Source: Actinobacillus succinogenes 130Z
Lineage (GTDB): Bacteria; Pseudomonadota; Gammaproteobacteria; Enterobacterales; Pasteurellaceae
DNA: 64,000 nt
Assembly: GCF_000017245.1 (NCBI RefSeq)
Contig: NC_009655.1
Location: 2,232,001 to 2,296,000, forward strand
Reading direction: 5' to 3'
Below the pieces are notes generated by a model. That model saw nothing but the letters and a program-made list of their open reading frames with translations. It was not told the DNA's origin and did no database searches. Positions 43,719-52,246 of the stretch are shown here, in pieces (position 1 is the first letter of the stretch; every line of letters begins with the position of its first letter). A program made the translations under genes and the position numbers.

Positions 43719-44750
43719 CTATACGCGGGCTAAATATGCGGCCTCCGCCATTACGTCAAATTCTTCCTGTTGTTCGGTTAACACAAATCCGCCCAATTGC
43801 GAAGCCAAATTTTTCGCCGCCTGGATCATCATTTTCAGATTAGCACGCGGATTACCGGCAACAGGCAACTGCATAAATAATGCCACGCCGACGGTGCTAA
43901 AATCCTGCATTCCGTGCGGGTTAAAAGTACCCGGCTGGTTAATGTTCGCCACACTGAAAATCGCCGGACTGGCGACGGTTAAATCCAGATGGCGGTGGTA
44001 AATATTTCCCTGCCCGAAAATAAAACCTAAATTATCCAATGCCTGCGCCAGCGATGGACCGTGGAACTGGCGGTTTTCCGGCGCCACGACGTAAAGCATA
44101 ATGAAATCCGTCGGCTCGGCAGGTGCGGGTTGCGAATGCTGGTAAGCCGGCGCATCGTTGACCGGTTGTTGCAACGTCGGCTGCGAAATCGGGCTCTCGG
44201 GCGCCGGTTGCCGTAATGAAACCTGCATATCCGGCACCGCGCGATCTTCCGTATAAACCGGTTGGTTAAAGGTTTGTTCGAGCGGTGCGGAACGTTCCTC
44301 TTCCGCATGATATTCATAACGTATCGGCTCAGCGCCACCCGCTCGGGTTTCCGTATTAGGCAAAGTTATTTTAATATTTTCCGCTGCGTTGAAATCAAGG
44401 GGTTGTTGCTCCGGTTGAACCGTATTAGGATTGAATTCCGCACGATTTTCCGGCATCGCCTGCGCTGTCGGCCGCGTTTGCTGCTCCGGCGAAGAGGACA
44501 TTTGCCGAACTTGCGGTTCCTGATAAGTTTGACGGATTTGTTCCGTTTCTTTTGCCGGTTGGGCGAAATTCGGCGTCATAGGCTGCGAGGCTTGTGCGCT
44601 CGGCCGGCCGGTAGATTGAGGATTGCGATGAAAGGCATTCTCGTTATCGAAATATTGCGATTTTTCGCGACGGTTCGACCAAATACCGTGAGCGACTAAG
44701 CCTATCAGGGCGAGGATACCTAAAATGATTAAGATGGTATTTAAATCCAT
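43719..44750 (-). CDS. zipA: Cell division protein ZipA
   Basis: Bitopic inner-membrane protein that tethers FtsZ to the membrane. The start at 44750 gives 343 residues, beginning MDLNTILIILGILALIGLVAHGIW (the membrane segment). A basic stretch, then a long Pro/Gln-rich linker (about residues 35-215), precedes the C-terminal FtsZ-binding domain (about 215-340, FIMLYVVAPENRQFHGPSL). An in-frame GTG 33 bp upstream is unlikely. It is divergent from cysZ, as usual. Confidence 0.95.
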   Translation of the reverse strand: MDLNTILIILGILALIGLVAHGIWSNRREKSQYFDNENAFHRNPQSTGRPSAQASQPMTPNFAQPAKETEQIRQTYQEPQVRQMSSSPEQQTRPTAQAMPENRAEFNPNTVQPEQQPLDFNAAENIKITLPNTETRAGGAEPIRYEYHAEEERSAPLEQTFNQPVYTEDRAVPDMQVSLRQPAPESPISQPTLQQPVNDAPAYQHSQPAPAEPTDFIMLYVVAPENRQFHGPSLAQALDNLGFIFGQGNIYHRHLDLTVASPAIFSVANINQPGTFNPHGMQDFSTVGVALFMQLPVAGNPRANLKMMIQAAKNLASQLGGFVLTEQQEEFDVMAEAAYLARV

Positions 44751-44915
44751 TGCAACTTTTCCTTTTTTTGACAGCCTAACCATTCACCTTATAGGGTGTA
44801 AGAACGGTTTCAAAATTGCTGTTAGCTTACCATATTTAACAGATTTGTGGATCTTGAAATTTATATTTTTTAACCGCACTTTAATACAGATGACAGTGAA
44901 TAAAAAAGGATAAAA

Positions 44916-45773
44916 ATGATTGAAGAAAATGAAGTGAAGTCCGGCTTTCACTATTTTGTTACGGGTTGGCATTTAATTACCCAGCCCGGATTACGCCGTT
45001 TTGTAATTATGCCCGTGTTGTTGAATATTCTGTTAATGATGGGGCTATTATGGGTTTTCGTCACTCAAATCAACAGCATGATCGATTGGATTATGGGTTT
45101 TCTGCCCGACTGGCTGGATTGGCTGAGTTCCGTCATGTTTGTCACCGCTCTTGCCATGATTTTAATTTTATTCTATTTTTCTTTCGCCATGTTATCGGGC
45201 TTTATCGCCGCACCGTTTAACGGTTTACTGGCGGAAAAAGTGGAAAAAATGCTGACGGGCGAAGTTTTGCTGGACACAAATATGGCGGATTTTATAAAAG
45301 ATATTCCGCGTATGCTGGCACGAGAATGGCAAAAACTGGTGTACAGCGTACCTATATATATCGTTTTGTTTTTATTAGGTTTTATGCCTATTTTAGGACA
45401 AACGGCAGTGCCGATTGCGGCATTCCTGTTCGGCGCGTGGATGATGGCGATTCAATACTGCGACTATCCTTTCGATAACCATAAAATTTCTTTTCGAACC
45501 ATGCGCGTGAAGCTGAAAGAAAACCGCACGCAGAGTCTGATTTTCGGCACGCTGGTCACGCTTTGCACCTTCACTCCGGTGATAAATCTGGTGGTGATTC
45601 CGGTAGCGGTATGCGGTGCAACGGCAATGTGGGTGGATACTTATCGGCGCGAACTGTATGACCGGAAACAATATAAAACGACGCAAAATTCCACCGCACT
45701 TTCCCCCGAACAGCGTCGTTCGCCGGGAACAAAGATCAAACCGGGATCCGGTAACGATGTGGTTTCCAAATAA
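44916..45773 (+). CDS. cysZ: Sulfate transporter CysZ
   Basis: Inner-membrane sulfate importer supplying cysteine synthesis, 285 residues. Membrane segments lie at about 28-50, 63-95 and 145-190; FHYFVTGWHLITQPGLRRFVIMP (in parts, GWHLITQPGLRRFV) and AAPFNGLLAEKVE are conserved. The tail after about residue 245 is hydrophilic and longer than in E. coli, and part of it is encoded by a USS (STALSPEQ). It is divergent from zipA. Confidence 0.93.
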   Translation: MIEENEVKSGFHYFVTGWHLITQPGLRRFVIMPVLLNILLMMGLLWVFVTQINSMIDWIMGFLPDWLDWLSSVMFVTALAMILILFYFSFAMLSGFIAAPFNGLLAEKVEKMLTGEVLLDTNMADFIKDIPRMLAREWQKLVYSVPIYIVLFLLGFMPILGQTAVPIAAFLFGAWMMAIQYCDYPFDNHKISFRTMRVKLKENRTQSLIFGTLVTLCTFTPVINLVVIPVAVCGATAMWVDTYRRELYDRKQYKTTQNSTALSPEQRRSPGTKIKPGSGNDVVSK

Positions 45774-45791
45774 ACTGAATTGATAAAACTC

Positions 45792-45816
45792 AGCCCGCCT
45801 AAATGCGGGCTTTTTT
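45792..45816. terminator. Terminator between cysZ and lpxH
   Basis: AGCCCGC pairs with GCGGGCT around CTAAAT, then T6. It is an intrinsic terminator for cysZ whose T-run reaches the lpxH stop codon. Confidence 0.85.
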
Positions 45817-46522
45817 ATTGACGAAACCTTATATCTTGCGGGGTGACTTCCAGAATAGACGCCGTTTCGCCCCAATCGCCTAACACAATGCGCTCAAAGT
45901 GCGGCGGAATTTGATGAATATTTTGGCGATGGGTGTGCCCGTGAATCAAGCGTTTAACCTGAAACCGTTCGAAAATCCGTCGGGTGAATTCAGGGTTTAC
46001 GTCCATAATCGCCTGACTTTTGTTTTGCTTGTCCCGGCTACTTTTCGTCCGAATATTCTGCGCGATTTTCAACCGCACTTTTAACGGCAAGCGACGAAAT
46101 AACCATTGCAGCCAAGGCCGGTGCACTTTGCGACGAAACGCCTGATAATGCAGATCATCGGTACAAAGCGTATCGCCGTGACAAATCAAGGTCGGTTCGC
46201 CGTATAAATCAATCACCTGATACTCCGGCAGCAGTCGTAAACCGCAATCCCCGGCAAATCGTTTCCCTAATAAAAAATCCCGATTACCATGAATGAAATA
46301 GCAAGGCACGCCCTGTTGCACAAGCGTACGAATTTGATTTTTCACCGTATCAATCAACGGCGAACGTTCATCGTCACCAATCCAGAAATCGAATAAATCG
46401 CCTAAAATATACACGGCGTCCGCATCAGGTGCGAGGTGTTGCATAAAATCTACGAAAAGTGCGGTCAAATTCGGACGAGTTTCGGAAAGATGTAAATCCG
46501 CAATAAAATATGTTTTATGCAT
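45815..46522 (-). CDS. lpxH: UDP-2,3-diacylglucosamine diphosphatase LpxH
   Basis: Fourth step of lipid A synthesis: cleaves UDP-2,3-diacylglucosamine to lipid X and UMP at the inner membrane. The start at 46522 (MHKTYFIADLHLSE) follows CAGGA and gives 235 residues; a longer ORF adds MSNQDLS. Metallophosphoesterase motifs: ADLHLSE, GDLFDFWIGDD, HGNRDFLLG and HGHTHRQ. Confidence 0.95.
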   Translation of the reverse strand: MHKTYFIADLHLSETRPNLTALFVDFMQHLAPDADAVYILGDLFDFWIGDDERSPLIDTVKNQIRTLVQQGVPCYFIHGNRDFLLGKRFAGDCGLRLLPEYQVIDLYGEPTLICHGDTLCTDDLHYQAFRRKVHRPWLQWLFRRLPLKVRLKIAQNIRTKSSRDKQNKSQAIMDVNPEFTRRIFERFQVKRLIHGHTHRQNIHQIPPHFERIVLGDWGETASILEVTPQDIRFRQ

Positions 46523-46633
46523 TGATAAATCCTGATTGGACAATACGGGAGAACAACGGGAATACCGATTAAAAATAGAAAATACCCGCCAATTTCGCTA
46601 TACTTTACCAAATTTCCAAAAGGACGCCAATTT

Positions 46634-47359
46634 ATGTTGAAAATCTGTCGTATCATTCTCGTCGCTATCTGTTGTATTCTGATTTGTCTGTTCGGTACCG
46701 TTTATTCGCTCATTCGCTTTAAAAACCCCAATAATGTCGGCATTATGGCGCGCTGGTTCGGGCGCTTGGCGCCGTTGTTCGGATTAAAAGTGGAACACCG
46801 TTTTCCGAAAGATGCGGACAAAGTGGGACGCTGTATTTATATCGGTAATCATCAAAACAATTATGATATGGTGACCATTTCCTATATGGTGATGCCGCGC
46901 ACAGTTTCGGTGGGCAAAAAAAGTCTGATTTGGGTGCCGTTTTTCGGTATTTTATATTGGGCGACGGGCAATATTTTTATCGATCGCGAAAACCGCAGTA
47001 AAGCGCACGGTACCATGACACGCGTCGCCAGACATATCAATGAAGACGATTTGCGTGTTTTTATGTTTCCGGAAGGAACGCGCAGCCGAGGCCGCGGATT
47101 GCTGCCGTTTAAAACCGGTGCGTTTTATACCGCATTAATCGCCGGCGTACCGGTTGTGCCGGTTATTTGTTCCACCACGCACAATAAAGTGGATTTAAAC
47201 CGCTGGGATAACGGTAAAGTAATTTGCGAAATTATGGATCCTATCGATTCCGCCCGTTTCAGCAAAGAAAACGTGCGTGAATTCGCCCAATACTGCCATG
47301 ACGTGATGGCGAAACGTATTGCCGAATTAGATGCGGAAATCGCACAAGCAAAGGAATAA
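46634..47359 (+). CDS. plsC: 1-acyl-sn-glycerol-3-phosphate acyltransferase
   Basis: Makes phosphatidic acid at the inner membrane. The 241-residue protein has an N-terminal membrane segment (about residues 5-25), the acyltransferase HX4D motif in IGNHQNNYDMV, and the FPEGTRS substrate motif. ftsP follows after 3 bp, the conserved arrangement. Confidence 0.96.
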   Translation: MLKICRIILVAICCILICLFGTVYSLIRFKNPNNVGIMARWFGRLAPLFGLKVEHRFPKDADKVGRCIYIGNHQNNYDMVTISYMVMPRTVSVGKKSLIWVPFFGILYWATGNIFIDRENRSKAHGTMTRVARHINEDDLRVFMFPEGTRSRGRGLLPFKTGAFYTALIAGVPVVPVICSTTHNKVDLNRWDNGKVICEIMDPIDSARFSKENVREFAQYCHDVMAKRIAELDAEIAQAKE

Positions 47360-47362
47360 ATT

Positions 47363-48763
47363 ATGAATTATTCCCGCCGTTCATTATTCAAAAAAACGCT
47401 GATTGCCACCGCACTTTCGGCCCTACCCGCTACGTTGTTAGCGGCGACAAAGCAACCGCTCGTTATTCCGCCGTTGATTGAAAGCCGGCGCGGCAAACCC
47501 GTCTTTCTGGGCTTGGAAAGCGCACAGGTGAAACTGATTGACGACAAACTTGTGGAAGTCTGGGGCTTCAACGGACAATATCTCGGTCCTACCGTACGGG
47601 TGCGTCAGGGGGATTTTGTCAAATTAAATTATCGCAATAATCTGCCCCATTCCGTTGCCATGAATATTCAAGGACTGCAAACCAACAGCAATATTCTGGG
47701 CGGTATCGGACACAGCCTAAAACCGCAACAGGGTTGGTCGCCGATTGTACCGATTACCCAACCCGCCGCCACTTGTTATTATCATTCCTGTTCGCTGGCG
47801 AGTTCCGCTTATCAGAACTACCGCGGCTTGGCGGGTATGTGGATTATTGAAGATGACGAAAGCCGTCAAGCACAGTTACCGAATAAATACGGCGTTAACG
47901 ATATTCCGCTGATTTTACAGGATTTGCACCTGAATAAAGAAGGTAGCCAATTATTCCGTCAAAACGAACCGCACTTTTACGGAGATCGCCTATTTGTTAA
48001 CGGACAGGAAGCGCCTTTTATAAACGTAGGGCGCGGCTGGATTCGTCTGCGCATACTAAACGCTTCCGTATCCCGCAGTTATCCGCTGCAGTTTGATGAC
48101 GAACGGGCGTTTTTACTGATAGCCAAAGATCAAGGCTTCCTGCCGGAAGCTAAAACCGTCAAATCCGTATTGGTCGGTATGGGAGAACGGGTTGAAATTC
48201 TGGTGGACTTAAACGAAGGCGGCAACGTATCGCTTATCGTCGGCAAAAAGCGCTCTTTCCTCGACAAAATCGACCTATTTTTCAATGATAACGGCGAACT
48301 GACGGACAACACCGTATTGGAATTACGTCCGGAAGGATTACTTTCCGTATTCAACGGAAAACCGAGCTATCGATTCAGCGCAGTCGCCACGTTGCCAAGC
48401 CAAATTCTCCAAGAACGCGCATTCCATTTTGATGCGGAAAACGCCATGATCAACAATAAACGGTTTGATCCGCGCCGAATTGATGTGAATGCCAAACAAG
48501 GTTCGGCGGAACGCTGGACGTTAAGCGCTACTAATGCCATGGGATTCCGCATTCAAGGAGCGAAATTCGTAGTCGAAAGCCGAGATGACGTTGCTACACC
48601 AGGCAATGAATTGGTATGGCAGGATACGCTATGGTTTGAAAGAACGGCGAAAATCCTGGTGAAATTCGAGCATTCGGCTTCTAATTCCCAACCCTTTACT
48701 TTCGGTTCGTCGGATTTAATGCAAGCGGATAAAGGTGCGCTGGGATTGATTGTCGTGCAATAA
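47363..48763 (+). CDS. ftsP: Cell division protein FtsP (SufI), multicopper oxidase fold
   Basis: Periplasmic protein that stabilises the divisome under stress. The twin-arginine signal is SRRSLFKKTLIATALSALPATLLA (quoted in part: SRRSLFKKTL). Three cupredoxin-like domains follow in 466 residues, but most copper ligands are missing, as expected for SufI: the region CYYHSCSLASS only loosely recalls a copper-binding motif. It is downstream of plsC. This is the last gene of clear host character before the island. Confidence 0.94.
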   Translation: MNYSRRSLFKKTLIATALSALPATLLAATKQPLVIPPLIESRRGKPVFLGLESAQVKLIDDKLVEVWGFNGQYLGPTVRVRQGDFVKLNYRNNLPHSVAMNIQGLQTNSNILGGIGHSLKPQQGWSPIVPITQPAATCYYHSCSLASSAYQNYRGLAGMWIIEDDESRQAQLPNKYGVNDIPLILQDLHLNKEGSQLFRQNEPHFYGDRLFVNGQEAPFINVGRGWIRLRILNASVSRSYPLQFDDERAFLLIAKDQGFLPEAKTVKSVLVGMGERVEILVDLNEGGNVSLIVGKKRSFLDKIDLFFNDNGELTDNTVLELRPEGLLSVFNGKPSYRFSAVATLPSQILQERAFHFDAENAMINNKRFDPRRIDVNAKQGSAERWTLSATNAMGFRIQGAKFVVESRDDVATPGNELVWQDTLWFERTAKILVKFEHSASNSQPFTFGSSDLMQADKGALGLIVVQ

Positions 48764-48825
48764 CTACTTCAATTCCCGCTCAAAATATTCAACAGTTCAG
48801 ATTGACTATCATTACAAAAAACCTC

Positions 48826-48856
48826 TTGCCTTGGAGTCTACTCCATAGTTTAACCT
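48826..48856 (+). promoter_or_regulatory. MerR/NmlR-type promoter with 19-bp spacer
   Basis: TTGCCT (-35) and TAACCT (-10) are separated by exactly 19 bp. The spacer carries the perfect dyad TGGAGT-CT-ACTCCA (48832-48845). This layout is diagnostic of promoters activated by MerR-family proteins such as NmlR, AdhR or CueR. Confidence 0.8.
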
Positions 48857-48895
48857 GTTACAGCAATTTTGCCTAATCAGACTAAGGAGTAAACT

Positions 48896-49279
48896 ATGTT
48901 ACAGAACCAAGCATTACAACAACGCGGACTTGAAACCCTGCAGACCATAGACGGAGAGCAAGGCGAGGCGGTGATGCAAGCGTTGGCGGACATCGCTCCC
49001 GATTTGGGGACTTATATCATCGGTTTTGCCTTCGGCGAAATCTACAACCGCCCTCACTTGGATTTGCGACAGCGGGAATTGGTGACGCTGGCGGCGTTGG
49101 CAGCGCAAGGCGGGTGCGAAAAGCAGTTGCGCGTACATATTCATGCCGCGCTCAACGTCGGTCTGACCCGCGAACAGATTGTGGAAACCTTTATCCAGTG
49201 CGTGCCCTATCTGGGCTTCCCTAAAGTGCTGAATGCGGTGTATGCGGCGAAAGAGGTGTTTGCGGAGGTGTCCGTATGA
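48896..49279 (+). CDS. Carboxymuconolactone decarboxylase-family (AhpD-like) protein
   Basis: A 127-residue all-helical protein. The family core is LVTLAALAAQGGCEKQLRVHIHAALNVGLTREQIVETFIQ, quoted in parts: QGGCEKQLRVHIHAALN. A single cysteine lies in GGCEKQ, so it lacks the AhpD CxxC pair. Relatives include true gamma-carboxymuconolactone decarboxylases and redox helpers; the real reaction is unknown. The ATG follows AAGGAG. It overlaps the next gene by 4 bp (ATGA). The upstream promoter is of NmlR type, suggesting induction by electrophiles or metals. Confidence 0.88.
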   Translation: MLQNQALQQRGLETLQTIDGEQGEAVMQALADIAPDLGTYIIGFAFGEIYNRPHLDLRQRELVTLAALAAQGGCEKQLRVHIHAALNVGLTREQIVETFIQCVPYLGFPKVLNAVYAAKEVFAEVSV

Positions 49280-50085
49280 AAAATTTACTCATACCGCTTT
49301 TATCTGCGATCGCATTCGCTGCCTGTGCGCAGGAAACGGCTGCACCGCCACAGGTTGAAATTCTCTATCAAGATTTCCAGTCGCCTACCGCCATCGTCAG
49401 TAACGAGCATGCCGTTTATGTTTCCGACTGGTCGGCGGATCATATCGTGCGAATCGCTGCGGACGGCTCGCGCCGCATTCTGCCCGTTAAAATCGCTGCA
49501 CCCGCCGGCTTGGCACTGGCTAAAGACGGTACGTTATATGCCGCTTCCTACTCGGGTGACTATATTCTCCGCATTGAGGCCGACGGGCGCAGTGAACGGA
49601 TTGCCGAGGGTTTGGCTACACCTACCGGCATTGCTTTTGCCCGCAGTGGCGAATTGCTGATTGCCAACCAGGCAGCGGGTGAAATCGTGGCGTTGAATAT
49701 CGAAACCGGCAAACGGCGCATTGCGGCAAGCGGTTTATCACTGCCAGTCGGCGTTACGGAAGCGGCGGACGGCAGCTTGGTGGCTTCCCAATACGGCGGG
49801 CGCGTAACCCGTATTACAACCGACGGACAGCCGCACGAAATCGGCCGGTCTTTCACCCGCCCCGGCGTCGGCATTATTAACGACGGCACGCAGGCCGTGC
49901 TTGTTGCGGACAACGGTGCGGGACTGGTGCGACGGGTAAGCCTCGACGGGAAAGAAAGCCGCCCGGTCACTCCGAAACTGCAAGGCAGCCTTGTCGCCTT
50001 AGGACGGGGATTACACGGAGAGACTTTGGCAGGAGCATGGGGCAGCGGCACTATCTACCGCCTCCGGCAAACGGAAAGCCGGTAA
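49276..50085 (+). CDS. NHL/SMP-30-like beta-propeller lipoprotein
   Basis: A 269-residue envelope lipoprotein. The signal ends FAAC at Cys17. The body is a repeated blade pattern (NEHAVYVSDWSADHIVRIAADGSRR; DGTLYAASYSGDYILRIEADGRSE; SGELLIANQAAGEIVALNIETGKR; DGSLVASQYGGRVTRITTDG; GTQAVLVADNGAGLVRRVSLDGKE), giving about six blades. Such propellers act as lactonases or binding proteins. It is translationally coupled to the carboxymuconolactone decarboxylase gene, which hints at a lactone or dienelactone substrate. Visually richer in G and C than the neighbouring host genes. Confidence 0.85.
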   Translation: MKNLLIPLLSAIAFAACAQETAAPPQVEILYQDFQSPTAIVSNEHAVYVSDWSADHIVRIAADGSRRILPVKIAAPAGLALAKDGTLYAASYSGDYILRIEADGRSERIAEGLATPTGIAFARSGELLIANQAAGEIVALNIETGKRRIAASGLSLPVGVTEAADGSLVASQYGGRVTRITTDGQPHEIGRSFTRPGVGIINDGTQAVLVADNGAGLVRRVSLDGKESRPVTPKLQGSLVALGRGLHGETLAGAWGSGTIYRLRQTESR

Positions 50086-50416
50086 AACAATACAAAAAAT
50101 AATGCGCTCGGCAATAAATTTATTTGAAAAAATAAATTAAAACCGACCGCACTTTGGTGTTCAAAGGCGTAGCTTGAGGGAAAATCCGACAAGTCTCCAA
50201 TATATAAGATGTCGGAACCTCCCCCAATCTGCTTATCTAGCACCTATGCAACAACGGTTCCGCGAAATCATGGCGCAAACGGCGGAGGAAGTGCGGTCAG
50301 CGTAGCGGGCGTTTTGCAAATTTCCGAGGAAACCCGACCGCTTGCAAGCCCTTTCAAACCAAAGCGCCGTCTGAAATGAGCCTTTCAGACGGCCTCAAGC
50401 ACGCTCAATTCATGTC
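50086..50416. other. Gene-free segment holding three kinds of uptake signal
   Basis: No ORF is credible here. It contains two Hin-type USS (about 50,146-50,155 and 50,290-50,298), one extended Apl-type USS (TTTGCAAATTT with GACCGCTTGC, 50,313-50,345), and an inverted pair of Neisseria DUS (50,366-50,393). It looks like a recombination junction inside the island. Confidence 0.75.
50366..50393. repeat. Inverted pair of Neisseria DUS (hairpin)
   Basis: GCCGTCTGAA (50366-50375) and TTCAGACGGC (50384-50393) form a perfect 10-bp stem with an 8-nt loop, downstream of the methyltransferase gene. In Neisseria such pairs often end transcription. Confidence 0.9.
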
Positions 50417-51241
50417 TTATGTTTCGGATAAAACCAACCGCACAATGCGCTGGTCGCCGTTCTGTCTGACCCAGTTCAATTTGTAAAACAGGCGGGCGAA
50501 CCACGGGTAGCGGTGGGCGCAAATGCTGCTGATGCCGGTGACTTCGGCCACCCGCCACCTGTCGTTCCAGCTTTGGAACATGTCGAACCGTTTCGGTGCC
50601 CAAAGGAATGCGGGTGCGTTATCCATCGTTCGCAGGGCGTCGTGTTTCTTCTGCATGCGTAACAGTATCGGCGGTATGGAATCGAACACCGCTTCGGCCT
50701 GAGTCAATTCCCTGGCAATATCCGCAAAAAGCCGCCGTATTTGCTTTTCTTCAAAATACATCAACACCCCTTCCAACAGCACCAGCACGGGCTTGCCATG
50801 GGATTTTACGGTCTGCATCCAGTCCGTATCAAACAGTGAACCGCAAAGGTAGCGGTTGCCGTTGGGGGGCAGCAGTTCGGAACGTACCCGCATCATATCG
50901 GGCAAATCCAAATCATACCAAGCCGTCAACGGCGGGCTGCCCAGGCGTTCGTAACGCGCGTCCAATCCGCAGCCGAGCTGGATAACCACGCCGTCGGGAT
51001 GTTCCGCCAGAAAACGGCGCGTATGGTTGTCAATCAAGGCGGCACGGGCGCAGCAGCCGACCTGCGACATCACCGCCTGTTCGAATTTGGCAAAATCGTA
51101 GTCAATCAGGTTCAACAGGCGTGCCGCCTGTGCGTCTTTCAATAAAGCATCGCCGCGTCCGAATTCCACACCCTTTGCCCATAAGGTGATCAGGGCGGTT
51201 TCGGACAGTACGTTCAAATCGACAGGGATTTTTTCAGGCAT
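50417..51241 (-). CDS. LCM-family class I SAM methyltransferase
   Basis: Leucine carboxyl methyltransferase/TcmP-type O-methyltransferase of 274 residues. The start at 51241 follows GGAGG; a GTG two codons earlier is also open. The SAM-binding motif is VIQLGCGLDARYERLG, with the acidic motif WYDLDLPDMMRVRSELL and LLEGVLMYF typical of this family. Bacterial members methylate carboxyl or hydroxyl groups of small molecules, often polyketides. The gene has no close operon partner; a DUS hairpin lies past its stop. Confidence 0.88.
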   Translation of the reverse strand: MPEKIPVDLNVLSETALITLWAKGVEFGRGDALLKDAQAARLLNLIDYDFAKFEQAVMSQVGCCARAALIDNHTRRFLAEHPDGVVIQLGCGLDARYERLGSPPLTAWYDLDLPDMMRVRSELLPPNGNRYLCGSLFDTDWMQTVKSHGKPVLVLLEGVLMYFEEKQIRRLFADIARELTQAEAVFDSIPPILLRMQKKHDALRTMDNAPAFLWAPKRFDMFQSWNDRWRVAEVTGISSICAHRYPWFARLFYKLNWVRQNGDQRIVRLVLSET

Positions 51242-51384
51242 ACACACCTCCGTTCACGTTGCACACTTTCTAAGATACATCATTTATCTGACTGACTGCA
51301 AAGCAAACGGGAAGCGGTGAAACGATTAAAACTGAATTTAATACCGTAAAAATATGCCAACCGTTTGAAATGTAAAAAAGGGGG

Positions 51385-51421
51385 ATGCCGTCTGAAAACG
51401 GGCTTTCAGGCAATCTGAAAG
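51385..51421. repeat. Neisseria DUS (12-mer form) next to a CTTTCAG/CTGAAAG hairpin
   Basis: ATGCCGTCTGAA at 51385-51396 is the 12-base Neisseria DUS. It is followed by a small stem CTTTCAG (51403-51409) with CTGAAAG (51415-51421), downstream of the membrane protein gene. Confidence 0.85.
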
Positions 51422-51458
51422 CTCCCGTAAAACAATTCGGGTATTAAGGTTCAAATCA

Positions 51459-52010
51459 CTAACTGTGCGTTTTTTTCACATAAACCCATACCGCCGCTAC
51501 GCAGATTAAAAGCCCCAATACCGCAGGTATGATGACGGCTTTGCCCGCTTCTCCCCCATACACTATGCTCCACAGGGCTTTGGATAATGCTATCAGCACG
51601 ATGACGGCGGTTCCGAGCCGAACGTTTCTTTTCCAAAACGCACCGCACAATAAACTTAATGACAGCGGGACAAGCAGGGTGAATAATATTTTGACGGCTC
51701 TCCATTCCCCCATCAGCCAGTTTTTTTCAAATTCCAAAAAATCTTTAATCCGCCCGTTTACCGTTTCGGGTTCGGGAAACCAGAACATACTGGTTAAAAG
51801 CAAAAATATCGTGATAAAAATACCACCCAAACTTCTTTTATAAGCAAACAGGCATAAAGGAATCAGAAACAAAGGACGGATATACCAGCTTGCCTGATTG
51901 GCGTGCCTTAAAAAAATCCAGTCGAAAAAACCTTGATGGGTAAAACAAAGCGTGATAAATGCCATAGAAAAAACGGCAAAAACCAGTGCGGTTATCGTGT
52001 CTTTTTTCAT
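51459..52010 (-). CDS. Unrecognised small membrane protein
   Basis: I do not recognise a family. The 183-residue protein has about five hydrophobic segments: residues 6-25, 42-58, 62-80, 108-128 and 132-178 (two helices), with a hydrophilic loop at about 80-105 (PEPETVNGRIKDFLEFEKN). No charged motif suggests a transporter. AAGGT lies 5 bases upstream of the ATG. Gap of 236 bp to the upstream esterase contains only a degenerate DUS-like stretch and an Apl-type USS. Confidence 0.75.
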   Translation of the reverse strand: MKKDTITALVFAVFSMAFITLCFTHQGFFDWIFLRHANQASWYIRPLFLIPLCLFAYKRSLGGIFITIFLLLTSMFWFPEPETVNGRIKDFLEFEKNWLMGEWRAVKILFTLLVPLSLSLLCGAFWKRNVRLGTAVIVLIALSKALWSIVYGGEAGKAVIIPAVLGLLICVAAVWVYVKKTHS

Positions 52011-52191
52011 ACCTTACCTCTTTTCACCGAATGCACCGCACGGAGTTACGGATTCTGTTTCTTCAACGGGCAGTAAAAAAATCCGCCTTTTTCACCTGCT
52101 CCCAAAAGAAAAGATGCTCTGCACATTATAGGGTTTTGAATTTGGGATTTGAAGTTGGGGAGCAGCCTTTTTCAGACCAACTGAAAACCGT

Positions 52192-52224
52192 TTTGCAAAG
52201 TTTTTTAAAAAAACAACCGCTTGC
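52192..52224 (-). repeat. Extended Apl-type USS
   Basis: TTTTGCAAAG plus an A/T run plus AACCGCTTGC. On the minus strand it reads as the Apl-clade signal: GCAAGCGGT core, T-rich spacer, then TTTGCAAAA. It lies just beyond the esterase stop codon. Confidence 0.75.
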
Positions 52225-52246
52225 ATCACGCCAAGCGGCAATTTCA

